A stretch of DNA of 64,000 bases from assembly GCF_040712315.1 (NCBI RefSeq), contig NC_134017.1, forward strand, positions 24,098,322-24,162,321. Direction: 5' to 3'. Below the pieces are notes generated by a model that did no database searches, was not told the DNA's origin, and worked only from the letters and a program-made list of their open reading frames with translations. The position numbers and the translations under genes were made by a program. Of the stretch, positions 35,346-46,530 are shown piece after piece. Every line of letters begins with the position of its first letter. The first letter of the stretch is position 1. This DNA comes from Castanea sativa. Taxonomy: Eukaryota > Streptophyta > Magnoliopsida > Fagales > Fagaceae.

Positions 35346-36719
35346 CATGATATCTCGGCCATTCTAACTCTAATTTCAACTAATGAACAGTTTTTGGAAT
35401 GAGAATTTGATAATATTCGTAATGGTGTTGGTTTCAACCCGTTCTTACAGCCAGATCAAAATTAGAGTTTTTGGGCCCACCCAGGAATATGGTTTTAAAA
35501 ATCGAACCAAATCGATCGGTCCAACCGGTTCAACCAGGAACCAGACATTAATCCGGTCCGGTTATGACTAAAAACTGAAAAATAGCAAAAAATTGGAATT
35601 AACCGAAAACCGGACGGTTGAACCGAAAAAACCAAAAACTAGTATGGTTGAACTGGTTATTGGCCATACCAGAGTCATTTTGGTTGTACCAGAGAAAAGT
35701 CCAGATTTCGGCCAGTAAATATGAATCGGCCGGTAAAGAAAAAATAAAGGTAAAAACCTTATCGTTGCTTGCCACCACAGATCTAGTCACCAACACATCG
35801 CCGATCTTAGAGTTCTCTGCTTTTTCTTCTCCGCCTCACATTGCTGCTACTGTTGCTTCGTCCTCTTCTTCTCCTCTTCCTTTTTTAGTTTTTTCTTAAT
35901 CTTTCTTTCTCTTGTTTTATGATCTCCCCCTAGCCCACAAGAGTTGATTAGTTTTTTACAAATTGACACACTTTCTAAGGGACTAACACCGGTTTGAACT
36001 ATGAAGGTGTAACAAATAGTGTGAAAATTTGAATGTTACTTTTTAACTATTGAAACTCTCTTTTATCACATCAATAAGTAGCCAGTAAAAGTCACACTCA
36101 CGTGTTCAACACTTCAACTAAAGGCTTTATTTTAATATTCATTTTTCTTTTTAGTAATTAATGAATTATAGAGCATTATAGTTTACAAAAGCATTTTAGT
36201 TGATACGTGTGCTAGTGTGTGTTCAGAAATTATTAATTAGTTTTAGTATATAAAAAAAATTATTATTTATTTATATAATTTAAAGCATTATTAGTTAAAT
36301 TATTTATGACGTCATCGGTTCGACCACTGGTCGAACCTCGGTCCAACCAAAAAACCGGTAATTAGTCCATTTTTTGGTTCTTTCATCGTTCCGATTGTTA
36401 AAACCATGCCCAGGATTGACTTTTGGTCAAACTTGGTCAAAGTTGTTAAAATTCCCCGAGAAGCTCAGGTTTGATGTAAAACTATGAAAATGTTGTTTTG
36501 TGAGGGTTTTGACCTTGTTTGACCTATGGTCAAATCTAGGGCTGACCAAGGGCATTTTGGTCATTTTAACTTAAAAAGGCACTTCGGGTGCTCCAGTGCC
36601 CTAGCAGGTTGTGCCACATTGCTCTGGATGTTCTCACGCCCCTATAGAGAGAAAAAAAAATATTGGATTTTTCAGGGTTCGACATGCAAATCGATGGAGG
36701 ACAAAATATAATATTAATA
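35346..36719 (-). mobile_element. Inverted, truncated LTR of the Tat family, split by a TIR element
   Basis: Read on the minus strand from 36719, the start TATTAATATTATATTTTG equals the family start TGTTGATACCATATTTTG changed only by G-to-A and C-to-T transitions. About 445 bp of LTR follow (CTCGATTTG-, AAAATGACCAAAATGCCC-, GAGATATCA-type landmarks). They break off at the position equal to about 4565 in LTR A. The LTR is interrupted by the element at 35487-36408. It is the 5' LTR of the inverted element whose gag follows. Confidence 0.85.
35487..36408. mobile_element. Non-autonomous TIR DNA transposon (about 0.92 kb)
   Basis: The ends are ATATGGTTTTAAAAATCG on the left and, as reverse complement, CATGGTTTTAACAATCGG on the right: imperfect terminal inverted repeats rich in GGTT/AACC. 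Subterminal CCGGTTCAACC and GGTTCGACC words repeat inside. A 7-bp direct repeat CCCAGGA flanks it (35480-35486 and 36409-36415). The LTR sequence reads through perfectly when it is removed. No transposase is present; the short frames are unlikely to be coding. The TIR and TSD pattern is closest to hAT-like MITEs, but the superfamily is uncertain. Confidence 0.8.
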
Positions 36720-37870
36720 GGCCAGACTCATTACAGGGAACGTAACTTGTGTAATAGAAGGAGTATTTAATTTGGAGGAGTTATCAGCATTAAACTCTCC
36801 TCCTGAATTTTCGGTTTCCATATTTGCTTGGACTTATGCTGTATCTAAGTTGTTGTCACCTTCAACCAACATGAAGGGAGACCCTGCACCATTAAACAAA
36901 CTTTTGTTATTGTGAGCTCCGATTCTCGTAAATTCTTGGGACGTGAATGACAGAGTTGTTGAAATAATTTTATGGAGAAGCTCATAAACTTGGCCCAAAC
37001 TGTTGTTGACTTGATTGTAGTGTACCTTCGCTTTGAATTCAAACCTCACAATCTTTGTCGTCGTAGTCCAAACAACCACACCAGTAGTAGAGATTGGGTA
37101 ACCGCTCATATTTAAAAACCACCCATGGTTTTACTCCATTCTTTAGAGTAATTAATCATCCTCTGCAAAGAGGTTGAATAAAATCCATCGATACTTGTAC
37201 TTGGAAAAAACTACCACTCTCCTCTATGGTGGCTCTTGAAGATCGGATAACAACTCAAATAGTATCACATATAGTCCCCTCCACTTCTTTTTTCATGAAC
37301 CTAATAGGGATGTCATGAACATGAACCCAAAAGGTTGCTCTGTCAAACCATAAATTTCTTAAAGGACGATCACTCTCCTACCTTTGAAAAACCACCAAAT
37401 GCTTATTGAAACTCCACGGTTAACTTTTGATTATCCTTTCAACATTACGGACATTATCAAACATGAAGGACTTTGTGGTCACTGAGATTTATGATTTTCA
37501 ATCCGCTGATAGAATGCCAAAGTTGTTTAAACATTCTTTCTACAACCCCCATATTTAAAATTGAGGTCAAGAAACTTGCTGCTAAGATAAACTCGAAAGA
37601 ACGCTGTGTGTTTGGAAGGATTAGACCAACGCCTTCCTCCTTAGATAGGGATAAATCCCCCATGTTTTCATTAACTCTTCCATGGATAACATAGGAAGGT
37701 TTGTTAGTTGATAAGATTGTTTCCTTATAACCCACAAAGAAATAACCCACTAGCTCAAGAGGCAACATTGTTGCTTCAAGAGAGCAAAAATGCCTTCGCA
37801 AGAAGGGACAAAAAATTCTATACCCTAAGAGAAGAAGGAAAGGCCAAATTTCTTAGGTTGGGTGCCCTTT
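36720..37870 (-). pseudogene. LINE ORF1-like remnant (DUF4283 / zinc-knuckle type)
   Basis: On the minus strand, MGDLSLSKEEGVGLIL (37660), a helical FILAASFLTS segment, then an RRIIKSQPWSFNKHLV-type segment (37400), an LWFDRATFWVHVHDIPI segment (37320), and VKPWVVFKYERLPNLYYWCG-like sequence (37110) follow each other in changing frames. This order (DUF4283 fold, linker, zinc knuckle) is typical of plant LINE ORF1 and related captured proteins. Several stops and frame changes are present, and no reverse transcriptase is seen nearby. The left end meets the start of the inverted Tat LTR at 36719, so the LINE remnant was probably that element's target. Confidence 0.75.
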
Positions 37871-38705
37871 AGTGTTAATGGGCCAAAACCCGTTCTGCTA
37901 CACCAAGGCATGTGAACTAATGGGTAAGGGAGTCAAGACTAGCCTTATGGGGTCATACTACAAACCAGCTTATGTGCAAGCCAGGCATGCCCAATGTTTA
38001 AAAAGAACGGATAATGATGTAGCAGGTTGGGCGTCCTTGTGAATGCAGCAAGCGACATTACGACAGAGTAATTGTTATAGTAGACATAGTAGAGAAATGC
38101 CACAATAGGACAAACGATACAACGATTTTAATAATGTATTACCATGGAGCGACTACTACAATAAGATAGTAGTCAATCCTATTGCAGGAAGACTAACACA
38201 TTGAAAGACTCTATAGGGGAACAACTAATACAAAAAATATAACAATAGATACTGCAGCAGAATAATAATACAAAAAATATAACAAATGATATTGCAGCAA
38301 AATAACTGATAGCAAATATAACAAAAGATACTACAGTAGAATAACTAGTAGCATGAAACACTGCAGAACAAATAGTAACGAAAAATATCAAACAAGCTAA
38401 AAGAAGCCATGACAAGGCAATTGCAACAACTCCAGGCAAACGTAATGGTGTTAGTACACCCTTTCATTCCTGGGTCGAGTGATTCAACAGAAACAAGTCC
38501 AAGAAGGGAACCAAACACCAACATGGATAACCTCATTATAGGTTTCTGCCATTGAAGTTATTTGTGCTAGGGCAAGGGCCTAAATGGTTTTGGATTCAAT
38601 TTATAGAGTCTCAAGGGGTGGGAGTGTCAAGAGGGAGAGAAAAGATGGTCTCCTGATGCATGCCTCTATTTTCTACCGTGTTTTTACTCTTCCTTATTTA
38701 CCCCT
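37871..38705. other. Intergenic, no gene; short degenerate repeat
   Basis: I see no supported gene. Between about 38210 and 38350 an imperfect 45-50 bp unit recurs (ATAACAAANGATACTGCAG-like, AGAATAACTAATA). It produces a spurious hydrophobic frame on the minus strand. The stretch ends at the 5' end of the Tat element at 38706. Confidence 0.5.
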
Positions 38706-38940
38706 TGTTAAGGTCCAAAATATCACAAGTATTAAAATCTAAAACTAAAGGGTCCTCAAAGAAAAAGAAGGCCCAATCTGCCAACCAAGGCCTACTTAAA
38801 ATGAGTAAAAGGAAGCCCAAGCCCATGAATGGGCAAGCCCTAGGCCTTAGAGAAGGAAGAAAAAAGAAAAAGAAGTTCAGCCTAGCCTTTAGGAGAAGAA
38901 CTCCCAAAGAGCCTAGAAAGGGACTAGACCAGGATGCTTT

Positions 38941-38943
<3 letters not shown>

Positions 38944-38999
<56 letters not shown>

Positions 39000-39025
39000 G
39001 TATATATATATATGTATGTATGTAT
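38944..39025. repeat. (AT)n microsatellite in 5' LTR of D
   Basis: A run of AT dinucleotides (38944-38995), followed by short AT and GTAT runs to about 39030. The YIYIYI-type frames crossing it are artefacts. Confidence 0.97.
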
Positions 39026-39898
39026 GTATATTTTCCTGTATGAATATGTATATGTTGTAGGATCCATGTTTTGTGCACAACTTGATTCGTAATCAGCCCA
39101 ACGTAGCTACGGTGAACCAAACCCAGTCCACCAAACAAGTAGAAAACTTTTTTGGGGGAGTAGGATCCTTGATTCTACTTGGACCTGGGTACTGTCGAAA
39201 ATAAGAACCCACAAGGATCTTTTAACTTGATAGGGAGGAATCTACAGATTTAGAGATAAGGACAAAGGGTGAAGCGGCCAAAAGTATGAGTCTGAAAAGG
39301 TCCATCTAGAAGCTTTGGGAAAGAAGCTTAAAAGTCAACCCTCAAGACCCCCCAAAAAGGGAAGGTTAGCTGGGGACTTTTTGGGGGGAAACTTCAAAAG
39401 AAAAATGTAGTAAGAAAATAAGGAAAGGATCAGCCATCAACGTTGCTAACACAATATTGGTTCTTGTACCCAGGGCAACAAATCAAGGGTATCAATGGCA
39501 CACCAAAAACCCTAGGAATGTACTATAAAAAGGGGATCAAGCCATCAGCAAAAGGCATTCAGCAATAACTAATCAGAGTAAAAAGAGCCTTTGAAAGACT
39601 TCTTTGAACCTCAGAAAAATAGAAAATGGGGAAAACACTGTGAGGGATCCTAAGATAAGTACTAGAGGATATACTTGGATTCAAAGGGATTTAAACCTTG
39701 CAAGTCTTGGAAGCCTACAAGGAGTTATCTAAGTCTGTGACTTTTGAACTTATTTGAACCATGTAACATATCCCAGTGAAAAGCAGGGTCCAATGTACTA
39801 AAACTCAATATAATGACATGCTACTTTATTTCTAAGGATCCCAGACGTCTTTACTTGCTTTTTCTTTATTTTTTTACTGTTCCTCATACATTTACTTT

Positions 39899-39999
<101 letters not shown>

Positions 40000-40165
40000 G
40001 TTGTAGGATCGATTTTTTGTGCATAACTTGGTTCGTAACTAGCCCAATATAGTTACGGTGAATTTAGCCCAGTCTACCAAATACAAGTATAAAATTCTTT
40101 GGGGGCCCAAGATCCCTGTTTCCACTCAGGCCTAGGTACTGTCTAAAATAAAAACCCACATTTTA

Positions 40166-40183
40166 AGGTGACTCCACTGGGGA
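40166..40183 (+). other. Primer binding site, tRNA-Arg type (element D)
   Basis: AGGTGACTCCACTGGGGA lies five bases after the 5' LTR end. It is close to the Tat/Ogre consensus based on tRNA-Arg and supports the lineage call made from the double RNase H. Confidence 0.8.
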
Positions 40184-40223
40184 TTGGGCAAAAAAGAGGG
40201 AAGAAACAATCCCTTTGCAAATC

Positions 40224-41460
40224 ATGGCTCCAAGGCTAAGGAACAGCAAGGCTAAAACCTGCCACTGCGGCATCGGAGCCCGTGGGAGAAAATGAAGTGG
40301 CTTCTAAACAGAGGAACGAGGTACCTGTGGCAGAGCACGAAGATGCTTCAGGACCAAGGTGCGAGATGCGAGAACCAAACCCTATCGTTTAAATGGCAAA
40401 GGTGATGAAGGACCTCCAATAGGAGATCTGTCTCCTCAAAGAAGGAAAACCCCAAAAGATTAGAGACAAGGCCCCTCCACTGGTCAACCAAGAAAGGGCC
40501 CAGCTAGAGGGAGGGTCAGTAGTAGGAAGGGGAGCTAACCCCCAATATCTCACCCTAGCAAATGTGAATGCCGTTTTTAAACAAAAAAGGGAGAAGCTCT
40601 TAGGGATCCCTAAGCAGTTCTCTCAGGATCCCCCTTTCCCAGTAAAGCTCTTCAGCAAGCCTTATCCCAAAGGATATAAACCCCTACAGTTCCACTCATT
40701 TGATGGGAGGAATGAGAGTGTTGTAGAACACGTGAGCAGATTTATTCACACTATGGGTCCCTATGCTGGGGACAAAGAATTATGTCTAAGAGAATCTGCT
40801 AAGTCCCTAGTAGATAGAGCACATATGTGGTACACCACCTTGAGGCTCAAGTCCATCAAGACTTGGGATGAGATAATGGAGAGAAACTATGCAAAGTATA
40901 ACCCAGGAAAAGACAAAGTCACTTTCCAAAGCCTTTAAATGGTGAAGCAAAGGCCTAGGAAGGATCTCGTCCAGTTTATCAAAAGATTAGAAGATGTCTC
41001 CCGAGATTGTTATGGAGACCATGAAGAAAAGGAGCTCGTGGAGACCTGCATATCTAACATGCTTTTTTATTACAAACTTAATCTAGAGAACCTATGCATA
41101 ACCCAATTCACTGATCTGCTACAAAGAACTAGGAGGACAGCATTAACTATAAAGACAAAAAGGGTACCAGTTTCCTAGGCCATGACAGCCTCAGTAGGGG
41201 AAAAAAGGAAAGGGCCTGAAGGAAAAGTAACCAAGGAACCACATGTGATCCCATATACTGTAAATGAGTTGAACCATGTCTTAGATAAATGGATTGGAGA
41301 TGGAGTTGTCAGACCATTCACCGTGTCAAGACCACCTACTGAAGAAGAGAGAAAGAACCCTTTGTATTGTAGGATCAACAATCATGTCAAGTATTACATT
41401 AAGGACTGCTAGACCATCTAGAGACTTTTTCACAAGAAGCTGCAAGAGGGGACTCTAAAG
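40224..41460 (+). pseudogene. Tat gag (element D)
   Basis: A start at 40224 opens MAPRLRNSKAKTCHCG but soon meets stops. The main capsid part is at 40564-40938 (KPLQFHSFDGRNES, HVSRFIHTMGPYAGD, LVDRAHMWYTTL) and continues after one stop at 40936 to 41178 (PRKDLVQFIKRLEDVSRDC). Further on, FTVSRPPTEEERKNP and YCRINNHVKYYIKDC form a Cys/His cluster like the zinc-knuckle substitute of Tat gag proteins. It would encode the particle protein. At least four stops break it. Confidence 0.88.
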
Positions 41461-41559
41461 CTCACCCAATGGGAACCGGAGGTGCAAAGGAACCCTTTGC
41501 CTAATCACAAAGGAAAGGGTAGTTGTTGTAGTAATCCATGGGAACCTGGCTGATGTAGA

Positions 41560-42215
41560 GGTGGAAAAGTCAGGAGGATCCTTCCATCCAAACATAGTCA
41601 GGACCCTCTAAAAAAATCCCAAGTTCAGGTCCCTATTCAACCAGTTGGGATATGGACCAAAAGCGAGAAGGATCACAACAGAATCCCTCATGAGTATAGG
41701 AGCAGACTTAGGGGTGTAGTGTTTCACAACAAAATCTCATGCAAGCTAAGCTTTCTTGGAAACAACTAATGTAATAACCTTCACGAATGAAGTTATGGAG
41801 GTTGAGTACCTAGATCATCGAAGACCCCTTTATTTTACAGCTACCATAAATGGTGTTCAGATAAGGAGAGCATTGATAGACACAGGAGCTTCACTCAACC
41901 TCATCGCCTTGAGTACCCTAGAAGTTGTTGGAATGGATGGCAAGAGGATCCTAGGGGCTCCTGTAGAGATAACGGGATTGATTTGGAAGAGTGGCAGAAT
42001 CCACTGAGGGGTATGTGAAATTGGCCTTAAGGGTAGGCCCAATAGTGGTTTTAACTCAATTCCATGTGATTAACTCAAAAGTTTATTATCACATCTTGTT
42101 GGGGCAACCTTGGCTCCATAAGCACCTCGCAGGAGGGTCTTGGACCACCAGACTGCATGATGACTCAAAAGGAGATCCAAGAGGATGTGGAGAAAGAAGC
42201 ACAAATTCAGCCTAA
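41560..42215 (+). pseudogene. Tat aspartic protease (element D)
   Basis: The frame 41756-42007 contains LYFTATINGVQIRRALIDTG and ASLNLIALSTL, with the catalytic DTG intact. A shift near 41990 moves the reading to 41991-42215 (GYVKLALRVGPIVVLTQFHV, YYHILLGQPWLHK). Reading is then open toward RT without the T-rich gap seen in copy B of the other family. The frameshift prevents a working protease. Confidence 0.85.
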
Positions 42216-42224
42216 AAAGGAGTT

Positions 42225-43670
42225 GGAAGAAGTAAACTTGAAGGCTGACCTAGGACCCCCAAGACCTACTTTTATCAATTGCCAACTATCAGCAAAAGAA
42301 ATGGAGTAGTTAGTGGAATTACTAAAAAGATATGTTGATGTGTTTGCTTGGAAATATGATAAGATGTCTGGCTTGAATCCCGGGCTGGTGGTCCATTCTC
42401 TCAATGTAGATCCGAGAACTAAGCCAATAATCCAACCAGCTAGGGTCTTCCACACTGAGATAGAGGCCCAAATCACTCAAGATGTCAAGAAGTTGCTGGC
42501 AACAGGGTTCATCAATCCTATCCAACATCCTAAATGGCTTTCCAACATAGTTCCTGTGAAGAAAAAGAATGGCTAAATTAGATGTTGCATGGACTTTCGT
42601 AACCTAAACAAAGCATGTCCAAAGGATGAATTCCCTTTACCCAACATTGATCTCCTCGTAATCTCAGCTGTAGGCAGTATCATGTTCTCCTTCATGGATG
42701 GGTATAGTGGATACAATCAATTCAGATGACTGCCAAGGATGCCGAGAAAACAGCATCCAGGACCCCAATTGGGAACTATTATACTGTGATGCTTTTTGGC
42801 CTTAAAAATGTAGGAGCCATGTACTAGCATACCATGACAGCCATCTTCCATGATATAATGCATTAAGAAATGGAAGATTATGTAGATGACATTGTAGTAA
42901 AATCAAAGACCAGGGCAAGACACTTCCAAGTCCTTGAACGAGTTTTTGAAAGATGCAGGATGTATGAGCTATGCATGAACCCCGTAAAGTGTGCCTTTGG
43001 GGTATCCACTGGAAATTTCTTTGGGTTGCTAATACATCACAGAGGCATAGGTACAGATCCAACCAAGTCCACTGCCATTGCAACTATGAAGAGGCCCACA
43101 ACAATCAGAGAGCTCAAAAGTTTCTTAGGCATGGTCTCTTACACCAGAAGGTTTGTACCAAGTCTAGCCTCGGTCACAAGTGAACTATCCAAATTGTTGA
43201 AAAATGGAGCTGAGTTCACCTGGGGGCCTGAACAGCGGGGAGCCTTCCAAAGGATCCAACAGATCATGAATCATCTGCTTACCCTACAGGCGCCAGTACG
43301 TGGGTGGCATCTACTGTAATACTTGGCATCCAACTTTCAAGAAATTGGGGCATTGCTGGCCCAAGAAGATGACGAAGGAAATGAATAGCCCATTTACTAT
43401 GTAAGCAGAGCCTTAAAAAATACAAAGATAAGGTATCCCAAGATAGAGAGAGCATGCTTGGTGGTTATTTATGCATCTCAAAGGTTGAAATGCTACTTTT
43501 CAGCCCATCAAATCCTCATAGTGACAAAGTCTCACCTTATAATGGCCCTCTTCCATCAACCCCTGTTGACTAGAAAGGTAGCCCAATAACCGGTGCTACT
43601 CTCTCAAAAGCCAGGCCATAGCAGATCTGCTGGCCCAATTCCCCGGAGAAGAAGAGTGCCCACTGAGCTA
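42225..43670 (+). pseudogene. Tat reverse transcriptase and RNase H (element D)
   Basis: RT begins at 42313 (LLKRYVDVFAWKYDKM, LATGFINPIQHPKWLSNIVP). A stop at 42574 follows, then CMDFRNLNKACPKDEFPLPN and FMDGYSGYNQ. A frameshift near 42722 leads to NYYTVMLFGLKN-type sequence and to the catalytic YVDD block, which is intact (MEDYVDDIVVKSKTRARHF, 42870). Thumb and connection are open from 42870 to 43319 (IRELKSFLGMVSYTRRFVP). RNase H runs on with stops (IYYVSRALKNT, YPKIERACLVVIYA). No functional enzyme is possible because of the stops. Confidence 0.9.
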
Positions 43671-44240
43671 GGAGATCCCAGGGGAAGTAGTGGTGGTAAA
43701 GCTCCGAGGAAGGAAATGGACCATGAGGTTTGACGAGTCAGCAACGACAACCTTAAATGGCATAGGAGTTATGTTGAACTATGAAGATGGGGACACTGTT
43801 CCATTCTCCTTCAAACTTAAGTTCCCTTACTTAAACAATGCTACTAACTATGAGGTGTACTTGATTGGGCTAGCCATAGCACTTGGTATGGGGATCAAGC
43901 ACATCAGAGTGTAGGGAGATTCTAACCTTGTAGTCTCCCAAGTCAAAGGAGACTTTGCATTAAGGGAACCAAGACTAGCATCCTATCGAACTTGGGCACA
44001 AAAGGTAGAAAGGAGATTCCAAACCTTTAGTGTGGAGTATGTCCAAAGAAGTGAGAATCGGTTCGCCAATGCACTAGACACCATGGGATCCCAGGTACCT
44101 TTCAAAGAAGAGAGCACCCTAATAAGGGTAAATAAGCAGTAAAGCTCCATCATAGAAATTCTCAAAAGGATGTTCTTGGAGGAGCCAGATGAAGAAGATT
44201 AGAGGAGTATGATAAAGAAGGAAATAGCGAAATTAGAATG
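43671..44240 (+). pseudogene. Second, archaeal-type RNase H (element D)
   Basis: The frame 43690-43914 gives KWTMRFDESATTTLNGIGVM, then NATNYEVYLIGLAIALGMGI and, after one stop at 43912, GDSNLVVSQVKGDF and SYRTWAQKVERRFQTF. These are the aRNH core motifs (an acidic start, TNYEAE-like and GDS-like). A second RNase H placed between RT/RH and integrase is the hallmark of the Tat lineage. The first catalytic acid is kept as FDE, and one stop lies inside the domain. Confidence 0.85.
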
Positions 44241-45795
44241 TGGAGGAAGTATCAATGAGTTAAAGGACTACACCTTGATAGAAGGGGAACTGTATAGAAG
44301 GCTGCCTGGAGGGATCCTATCTAGATGTATCAGTGAGAAGGAAGGAAAGTTAAACCTCAAGGAACTGCACAACTAGACCTGTGGGGTCATAGAAAAAGTC
44401 AGTTTATACAGGAGGATGTAGGATATGGGGTAATACTGGCCTAACATGATCAAAGACATTGCCATTGTACAAGAAAAAAGCCAAAATTGCCAACTCTCGG
44501 TGGACAAAGAAGAAAGTTATGCAATATTTATTACAGAAAATTGGAGGACCCTATTCATAAGATACTAAATTCAAGGGATCCTGCCAGCTAACAAAAAGCT
44601 GGCTCACCAACTCAAAAAGCTAACTATCCGATATTTTCTACAAAATGGGATCTTGTTCAAGAAAGGATACAACAGGGATCCCTAGAGATGCTTGGGGCCC
44701 CAGAAGGCTAGAGAGGTGGTGAGGGAAGTTCACTTGGGAGAGTGTGGAAGTCACCCAGGAAAGAGAAGGCTCCATAAATAGCTACTACAATTGGGATATT
44801 ATTGGCCCACGATGAAGAAAGATTCTAAGGAGCTGGTTAAGACATGTCATGAATGCCAAGTACTAGGAGATACCGTACACACTCACCCAAATGCCCTACA
44901 AGATAAGATTACCTCGTAGCTTTTCCACACTTAGGGGCTTGACCTTATAGGGCCCATAAACCCACCTTCCAATAACCACATATGGATCCTAGTAGCCACT
45001 AAGCACTTTACAAAATGAATAGAGGCTATCCCTTTAAAGAAGGCCATTGGGGCAGTAATTTTCAATTTCATTCTCAAGCACATCATCACACGGTTCAAGA
45101 TCCCAAGGAGGTTGATCAGCGACAATGGTACCCCTTTCATAAACAAGGACGTGAGGAGCTTGTTGGAGTGGTACCACATCAAACAATGGAGATCCACACC
45201 TCATTACCCCTAGGGAAATGGCCAAGCTGAGGCAACCAATAGGGTGATACTAAAGATCCTGAAAAAGATGAAACATGAGTATAGGGGAAGGTGGAGCTCC
45301 CACGTAACAGATTTACTCTAGGCATGCAGGAGCTCTCTAAAGAAAACTACAAGATTTTCACCATTTTCCCTTATTCATGGGACAGAGTCATCAACCCAGT
45401 AGAGTTAACTATCCCCATGCCAAGGGTGGTTCTCGAGGAGATCCAAGGAGATGCAAATGACACACACACCAAGGGAAGGCTGGTGGAATTGGAAGGACTA
45501 GAGGAAAAATGAGAAGTTGCGAGGAGAAGAAATCAAAGGTACCAACAAAAAATGGCCAAGGCGTATGAGTAAGCAATACACCCAAGGATCTTCACAGAAA
45601 GGTATCTAGTATTGAGGGCAACATAACATGTGAGGAAGAATATCCCAGGACACTCAAAGTTCACTCTAAAGTGGGAAGGCCCCTATGTTGTTAAAGAAGC
45701 CCAAGACAATGGATATTATTACCTAGCAAGGATGGATGGGACCTCCTTGGAAAATTCCATAAATGGAAAATGGTTGAAGCAGTACTACACGTGAA
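44241..45795 (+). pseudogene. Ty3/gypsy integrase (element D)
   Basis: After linker sequence (YTLIEGELYRRLPGG, HNQTCG-like), the HHCC zinc region reads VHLGECGSHPGKRRLHK, then YYWPTMKKDSKELVKTCHEC (44720-44860). The core follows: GLDLIGPINPP (44940), LISDNGTPFINKDVRSLLEW (45110) and GNGQAEATNRVILKILKK (45215), so the D, D and E positions can be found. The end carries KFTLKWEGPYVVKEA-type sequence (45660) and GKWLKQYY (45770). About ten stops are scattered through it. The short minus-strand frames here are shadows. Confidence 0.9.
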
Positions 45796-46530
45796 GTTCT
45801 GGGTACCCCAAGCGCCTTTTGTCATCCTTCATTTTGTCAATTACTTCTATCATCTTTTATTTTACTAAGCACTATCGTACGATATCTTTTGTCATATGTT
45901 TGTTTTGCCAAGCACTTTATTTAGTACCCCTTTTATAATCTATGTGAAAAGGTCGCTCTATAGTTAGCCCACTTATTTTCCATATATGTCTCTAAGTCAT
46001 TATAATCAATTACAATGAAACCTTCTTTTGAAGAAAAGTTTTGAGTAAGCCATGATCACGCTTTAAGCACCCATTTAAACACATACATCACATGCATTTG
46101 TACAACTATGCTTAAGTAATGCTTCACATATTATTGAATATGGCCTAAGTTCGGCCGAGATCCAGGTTGAGTACTTGGGTCAATACTTGATTCAAAAACA
46201 AAATTTTCTAGTACATGGCCCAAGACTTGCCCTCAGAATGATTCAAGTGCATGGCCCAGGACTTGGGATGAAAACAAGCATCCTAAGTACCTGGCCTAGG
46301 ACTTATCACAAAAGAGCCCACCTGGTTCATGACCTGGGACTTGGATAAGAATAAGTATCCAAGGTACCTAGCCTAGAATCTGTGTAGGAGCAAATTCACT
46401 AAGTACCTGGCCCAGGACCTACCACAAAATAAATTGTTAGGAAACATGGTGTAGGACATAGTTTCAGAAACAAAGCAAAAGGAAAAGAGAAAAAGATAGC
46501 ATACAAAAAGAAAGGAAGTACATGTTAGCC
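45796..46530. repeat. Spacer with degenerate tandem repeat (element D)
   Basis: There is no gene. Between about 46150 and 46440 an imperfect 45-60 bp unit recurs: AAGTACCTGGCCCAGGACTT with variants, each followed by AAAANAAGCATCC-like sequence. It lies between integrase and the antisense ORF, a place where Tat elements often carry tandem repeats. Confidence 0.7.

Noticed and set aside
38179..38536. Hydrophobic minus-strand frames resembling a membrane protein
   Set aside because: They arise from a degenerate 45-50 bp repeat. There is no start context, homologous domain or continuation.
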